Shown in pieces: positions 61,179 through 64,000 of a stretch of DNA of 64,000 bases. Every line of letters starts with the position of its first letter. Position 1 is the stretch's first letter. The DNA comes from Bdellovibrionales bacterium (GTDB lineage: Bacteria > Bdellovibrionota > Bacteriovoracia > Bacteriovoracales > Bacteriovoracaceae), in the NCBI GenBank assembly GCA_018646675.1, contig JABGUH010000044.1, positions 97,794 through 161,793 on the forward strand, given 5' to 3'. The notes beneath the pieces are model-generated. The model had not been told where the DNA came from, made no database searches, and saw only the letters and a program-made list of their open reading frames with translations. The position numbers and the translations under genes are program-made.

Positions 61179-61964
61179 ATGACTGGAAAATTTATCATAA
61201 TATCACTTCTAATCTTAGTGATGACAACATCTATTAGTGCCAAAGAGCGATATGTTTACGAGGCCAGAGCGTTAGTCGTCGCTAAAGCTACACTGGTTAT
61301 CGATGTTGAGGATGTTGATCTGGATGGCCAAAAGTATAAGGCGATCACTTCCAACATTAGTGTGCGTCTTCTTGGTAAAAAGCTGATCGATCTAGATTTT
61401 CAAAGTCTCAATGTCGCTGATAGCTTTGCACCGGTAAAGAATATTGAGTGCTACTTAGAGAAGAAGCGTCTAAGTAATCCTGCAGATAAAAACTGTCGAT
61501 CAGTTCACTTTTTAGAAAATGGTGAGTATCTATATCTAAATCATCGGCAAACCAGCACTAATCTAATCGGACTGAGACGGGATATGCCTAATGTTGAAGA
61601 GTACAATGTACTCGATATCCACCAGGATTTTGATAAGCAAAATGATCGAGTTTTCGATCTTGCATCAATCGCCCTACTAGTTAAATATTTACACCTATCA
61701 GCTGAAAATCCCAACAAAGATCTTTTTGTCGCAGTTAATAAAAGTGTCGTAAAAGTGCGTATAAGCTATGTTAAAGATATTGGTCGCAATAAAATATGGA
61801 TTAAGATTACACCACTCCATCCAGCACCTGAATTTTATAAACGGCCATTTCCTCATAAGATAGTCTATGATCACAAGCGAAAAGCGGTGACTCAAATCCA
61901 TCAAAAACTTCCAATCGTTGGCAATGCTGTTATTAAACTGTCCAAAAAAAGGAGCTCTTTTTAA
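61179..61964 (+). CDS. Secreted hypothetical protein, DUF3108-like
   Basis: 261 residues from ATG 61179 (AGGAAAG upstream; the longer frame has no site and buries the signal peptide). Signal peptide ends near 'TTSISAKE'. The mature protein is beta-rich ('YVYEARALVVAKATLVIDVE', 'RNKIWIKITPLH', 'KIVYDHKRKAVTQI'). The way paired strands lead to a final 'P..Y..D...K.V..I' stretch resembles DUF3108 periplasmic proteins, but that is a weak match. Two Cys ('IECYLE', 'KNCRSV') could pair. A short relic of the intergenic repeat follows the stop. Confidence 0.7.
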   Translation: MTGKFIIISLLILVMTTSISAKERYVYEARALVVAKATLVIDVEDVDLDGQKYKAITSNISVRLLGKKLIDLDFQSLNVADSFAPVKNIECYLEKKRLSNPADKNCRSVHFLENGEYLYLNHRQTSTNLIGLRRDMPNVEEYNVLDIHQDFDKQNDRVFDLASIALLVKYLHLSAENPNKDLFVAVNKSVVKVRISYVKDIGRNKIWIKITPLHPAPEFYKRPFPHKIVYDHKRKAVTQIHQKLPIVGNAVIKLSKKRSSF

Positions 61965-61971
61965 CAGTAAT

Positions 61972-61982
61972 TGCGAGGGAAA
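61972..61982 (+). repeat. Possible relic of the intergenic repeat
   Basis: TGCGAGGGAAA, identical to the core of copy 1 (within 31868-31895), preceded by AACAG and followed by a G-rich stretch as in the other copies. Eleven bases alone could be chance. Confidence 0.3.
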
Positions 61983-62027
61983 AATGGGGGCCAAAATATA
62001 AAAAAGTGAGCTGAGAGAAAAGATGGT

Positions 62028-62525
62028 ATGAGTGAAGAGAGAAGGCTGATAAAGATAACGATTGGCTGCCTGTTGCTTGCCATTGTGCTCTTCTTCTCTT
62101 TTATGAGTTACAAGGGGTCAAAGGAGAGATCATACTCTAACGTCGGGAGTACAATATATATTGGCGATGAATATAAGCAGTTGGCTTATAAAGATAAGAT
62201 TGAGCTTGAAGAGATGCTTGATTCATATTTTAAAAAAAACAATATCAAAGCTCTCTTCTATATTGTCCGGAAGGCAAAACATATTAGCTCAAATGGCCAC
62301 TTAGTAAAATATATACAAGTCAAAGAGAATGAAGTGAAGCTCTTTCTAACAATATTAAATCCTCAAGTTATTGTAAAATACGGAAAAAAGCTTAAAGAAG
62401 CTATCAATACAGTTGAGTTTGAAAACTTTATTGCACTAAGTATACTTATGCAACTTAACTCAGATCTATATGATACAGCGATCTGGGATATCCATGATTA
62501 TCTCAATAAAGTTACTCAACAGTAA
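62028..62525 (+). CDS. Small membrane-anchored hypothetical protein
   Basis: 165 residues. One N-terminal helix (about 9-27: 'ITIGCLLLAIVLFFSFMSY') with a short charged cytoplasmic start, then a soluble, mostly helical Lys-rich domain outside the membrane. No motif recognised. It is more AT- and Lys/Asn-rich than the flanking genes. Starts 63 bases after the preceding secreted protein. Confidence 0.65.
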   Translation: MSEERRLIKITIGCLLLAIVLFFSFMSYKGSKERSYSNVGSTIYIGDEYKQLAYKDKIELEEMLDSYFKKNNIKALFYIVRKAKHISSNGHLVKYIQVKENEVKLFLTILNPQVIVKYGKKLKEAINTVEFENFIALSILMQLNSDLYDTAIWDIHDYLNKVTQQ

Positions 62526-62611
62526 AAGTTTGGTGGTCTCAAAAAGAGAGTGGGAGGAGTTGTAGTTGATAGACCAACACGTATTTAACCATACGTTAGG
62601 AGGATCGGGCG

Positions 62612-63322
62612 ATGTCACTCACGGCCATCAAGAGCAAACTTAAGAAGTGTGCAGATAGCGATAGAGCTAACCATTCTCAGCGATATTTTAAAACTGGAAA
62701 GGGTGAGTATGGGGAGGGTGATATTTTTATCGGTGTTGCCGTTCCCATTGTTAGGAAGCTCTCTCGAGAGTACTACAAAGTTCTTCCAATTAAAGACGTC
62801 ACCACTCTTATCAAGTCCTCTATCCACGAGGAGAGGCTGCTGGCACTCTTTATTATCGTGCTCCAGTTTAACAAAACTCAAGATAACAGTCTGAAAGAGA
62901 AAATATATCAACTCTATCTTCGCAGTACTCGATATATTAACAATTGGGACCTAGTTGATTGCTCTGCGGGACGAATTGTGGGGGCATTTTTGATCTTTAA
63001 GAACAAAGAGCCTATTTACCAGTTAGCAAAGTCTAAAAATTTGTGGGAAAGAAGAGTTGCTATAATGTCCACTTCATATTTTATAAATGAGGGGAAATTT
63101 AACGATACACTTAAAATCGCTAAAAGCTATCTGAATGATGAGCATGACCTTATTCATAAAGCTACAGGATGGATGCTCAGAGAGATTGGCAAGAGGGATT
63201 TTGCAGTAGAAGAGCAATTTTTAAAGAGTCATTATAAAAAAATGCCCAGAGTGATGTTGCGATATGCTATCGAGAAATTTCCAGAGGATCAAAGGAAGGG
63301 ATATTTACGAGGAGAGATTTGA
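62612..63322 (+). CDS. DNA alkylation repair protein (AlkD-like HEAT-repeat glycosylase)
   Basis: 236 residues made of helical HEAT-like pairs. The AlkD family blocks are present: 'FIGVAVPIVRKLSREYYK', 'HEERLLALFIIV', 'INNWDLVDCSAGRIVG' (its Trp and Asp match the active-site region), 'LWERRVAIMSTSYFI' and 'KATGWMLREIGKRD'. AlkD removes N3- and N7-alkylated purines without base flipping. Ribosome site GTTAGGAGG. No linked repair genes are visible. Confidence 0.92.
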   Translation: MSLTAIKSKLKKCADSDRANHSQRYFKTGKGEYGEGDIFIGVAVPIVRKLSREYYKVLPIKDVTTLIKSSIHEERLLALFIIVLQFNKTQDNSLKEKIYQLYLRSTRYINNWDLVDCSAGRIVGAFLIFKNKEPIYQLAKSKNLWERRVAIMSTSYFINEGKFNDTLKIAKSYLNDEHDLIHKATGWMLREIGKRDFAVEEQFLKSHYKKMPRVMLRYAIEKFPEDQRKGYLRGEI

Positions 63323-63502
63323 TCAATAATATTGGCGGTCGGCAGCTCTTATGGTGATAATCGCATTAAATTCTCTACCGGGATAGGATATAATTTAGAG
63401 TCTCGGGCCAGTGTTGTACTCTATACTAAAAACAAAGGGTTAGTTCTCTTTTTTGTTTCCTCTTGCATAAAGAAGGCCGTCGTTGTTATGCTGTAGCATC
63501 CT

Positions 63503-64000
63503 ATGATTTTTTATAATTTAACTAACTATCACTTAACTTTTCTGACGATGATTCTATCTATGGCACTCTCTTTTGGGGGCCACTCCGCAACCGGTATCGG
63601 ACCAAAGCTTGATCAGTGGATGAAGGAAAAAGGGGGAGTTCGTGGTGACGATCAGTTGACTCTGATTATTAAGTTGACCGATCGATTTGATCAGAAAGTT
63701 ATTTTAGAGAGTGGCTATCCATCAGTTATGCGCTGGAAGCGGGATCAACTGCAAGAGGCTTCTAGTCGATTTGCTGAGCAGGTTGCATCTTGGAAGCAAC
63801 AACAGCGGCCAACTATTCGAGAGCAATTTTGGATCAATAACTCTCTGTTAATTGAGATGAAAGCTTCGGAGATTCCGGGGATAGCTGCTCTGACTGGTGT
63901 GGAGTGGATCGAGCTTAACTATAGAATCGATCAGCTGGTGCCGACATCACGCTACTCTAGACCAAGAGTTAAAATAGCTGATGGGGATAGTCTCACTTAC
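63503..64000 (+). CDS. N-terminal part of a probable subtilisin-like protease (partial)
   Basis: Open to the window edge, 166 codons visible. A signal peptide ('LTFLTMILSMALSFGGHSATG') can start at ATG 63503 or, better for its length, ATG 63548; neither has a clear ribosome site. The next ~125 residues look like a subtilase propeptide of the I9 type: 'QLTLIIKLTDRFDQ' strand, a long helix, 'WINNSLLIEMKASEIPGIAALTGVEWIELN' (outline) where the 'IPGIAALTGVEWIE' ending is the usual propeptide pattern. The catalytic domain would lie beyond 64000, so the name is provisional. Confidence 0.55.
   Translation, partial: MIFYNLTNYHLTFLTMILSMALSFGGHSATGIGPKLDQWMKEKGGVRGDDQLTLIIKLTDRFDQKVILESGYPSVMRWKRDQLQEASSRFAEQVASWKQQQRPTIREQFWINNSLLIEMKASEIPGIAALTGVEWIELNYRIDQLVPTSRYSRPRVKIADGDSLTY

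Noticed and set aside
63400..63480. AAACAAA / TTTGTTT pairing as a terminator after the AlkD-like gene
   Set aside because: The stem is all A-T with a long loop, too weak to terminate.
1..64000. CRISPR arrays, insertion sequences, prophage, toxin-antitoxin or defence genes
   Set aside because: I looked on both strands and found no regular direct repeats, transposase, integrase, phage structural or recognised defence genes.

Overview
The window looks like a compact chromosomal segment of a Gram-negative, flagellated bacterium. Outer-membrane lipoproteins, porin and TolC-like proteins, LolC/LolD, a TatA and an LPS-type glycosyltransferase point to a two-membrane envelope. The order fliL-fliM-fliN-fliO-fliP-fliQ-fliR-flhB-flhA-flhF-flhG-fliA, together with many peptidoglycan-active enzymes and paired M16 peptidases, is most like Bdellovibrionota (Bdellovibrio/Bacteriovorax-type bacteria). 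That assignment is inference; there is no rRNA marker here. Almost every base is coding, genes often overlap by 1-20 bases, and TTG starts with strong Shine-Dalgarno sequences recur. I saw no tRNA, rRNA, CRISPR array, insertion sequence or prophage.

Layout. 1-9777: the tail of a PEP/pyruvate-binding-type protein, an outlying FliL paralogue facing a large receiver-like protein, alanine dehydrogenase, a PhnP-like metallo-hydrolase, an active/inactive M16 peptidase pair and a DsbA-like lipoprotein. 9984-21578: one long flagellar export, switch and regulation operon from a recognisable promoter to the flagellar sigma factor fliA. Its FlhF has lost the residues that define a GTPase, and its FlhG lacks the N-terminal motif that normally activates FlhF. 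21699-25160: an unknown protein and a PAS-containing membrane protein. 25144-30200: housekeeping genes coaE, mazG, ybeY, prfB (with its programmed +1 frameshift) and lolC/E-lolD.

30218-40197 is the most distinctive region. It has an L,D-transpeptidase, then a run of NodB-type deacetylase lipoprotein, DUF4956 membrane protein, HlyD-like adaptor, TolC-like channel and VTC-domain (polyphosphate-polymerase-like) enzyme. Convergent to it lie a PhnD-type binding protein and an orphan histidine kinase. I propose this as a candidate system for making, exporting and perhaps phosphate-sensing a cell-surface polymer. NamZ-type muramidase follows.

40236-50248: thyA-folA, a PhoD-like phosphatase, a lytic-transglycosylase-like protein and two divergent ABC-F ATPases whose promoters sit so close to the start codons that both mRNAs should be leaderless. 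50411-55681: a possible sigma-54 promoter in front of a beta-barrel protein and a 1309-residue lipoprotein with a duplicated cysteine-containing domain. 55678-64000: tatA, queF, a cyclic-nucleotide-gated-type channel, htpX behind a clear 9-bp inverted repeat, a heptosyltransferase-like GT9, a nitronate monooxygenase, small unknowns, an AlkD-like protein and the start of a probable subtilisin-like protease. A short repeat (hairpin-bearing at 31800, collapsed at 57912, perhaps a relic at 61972) recurs between genes.
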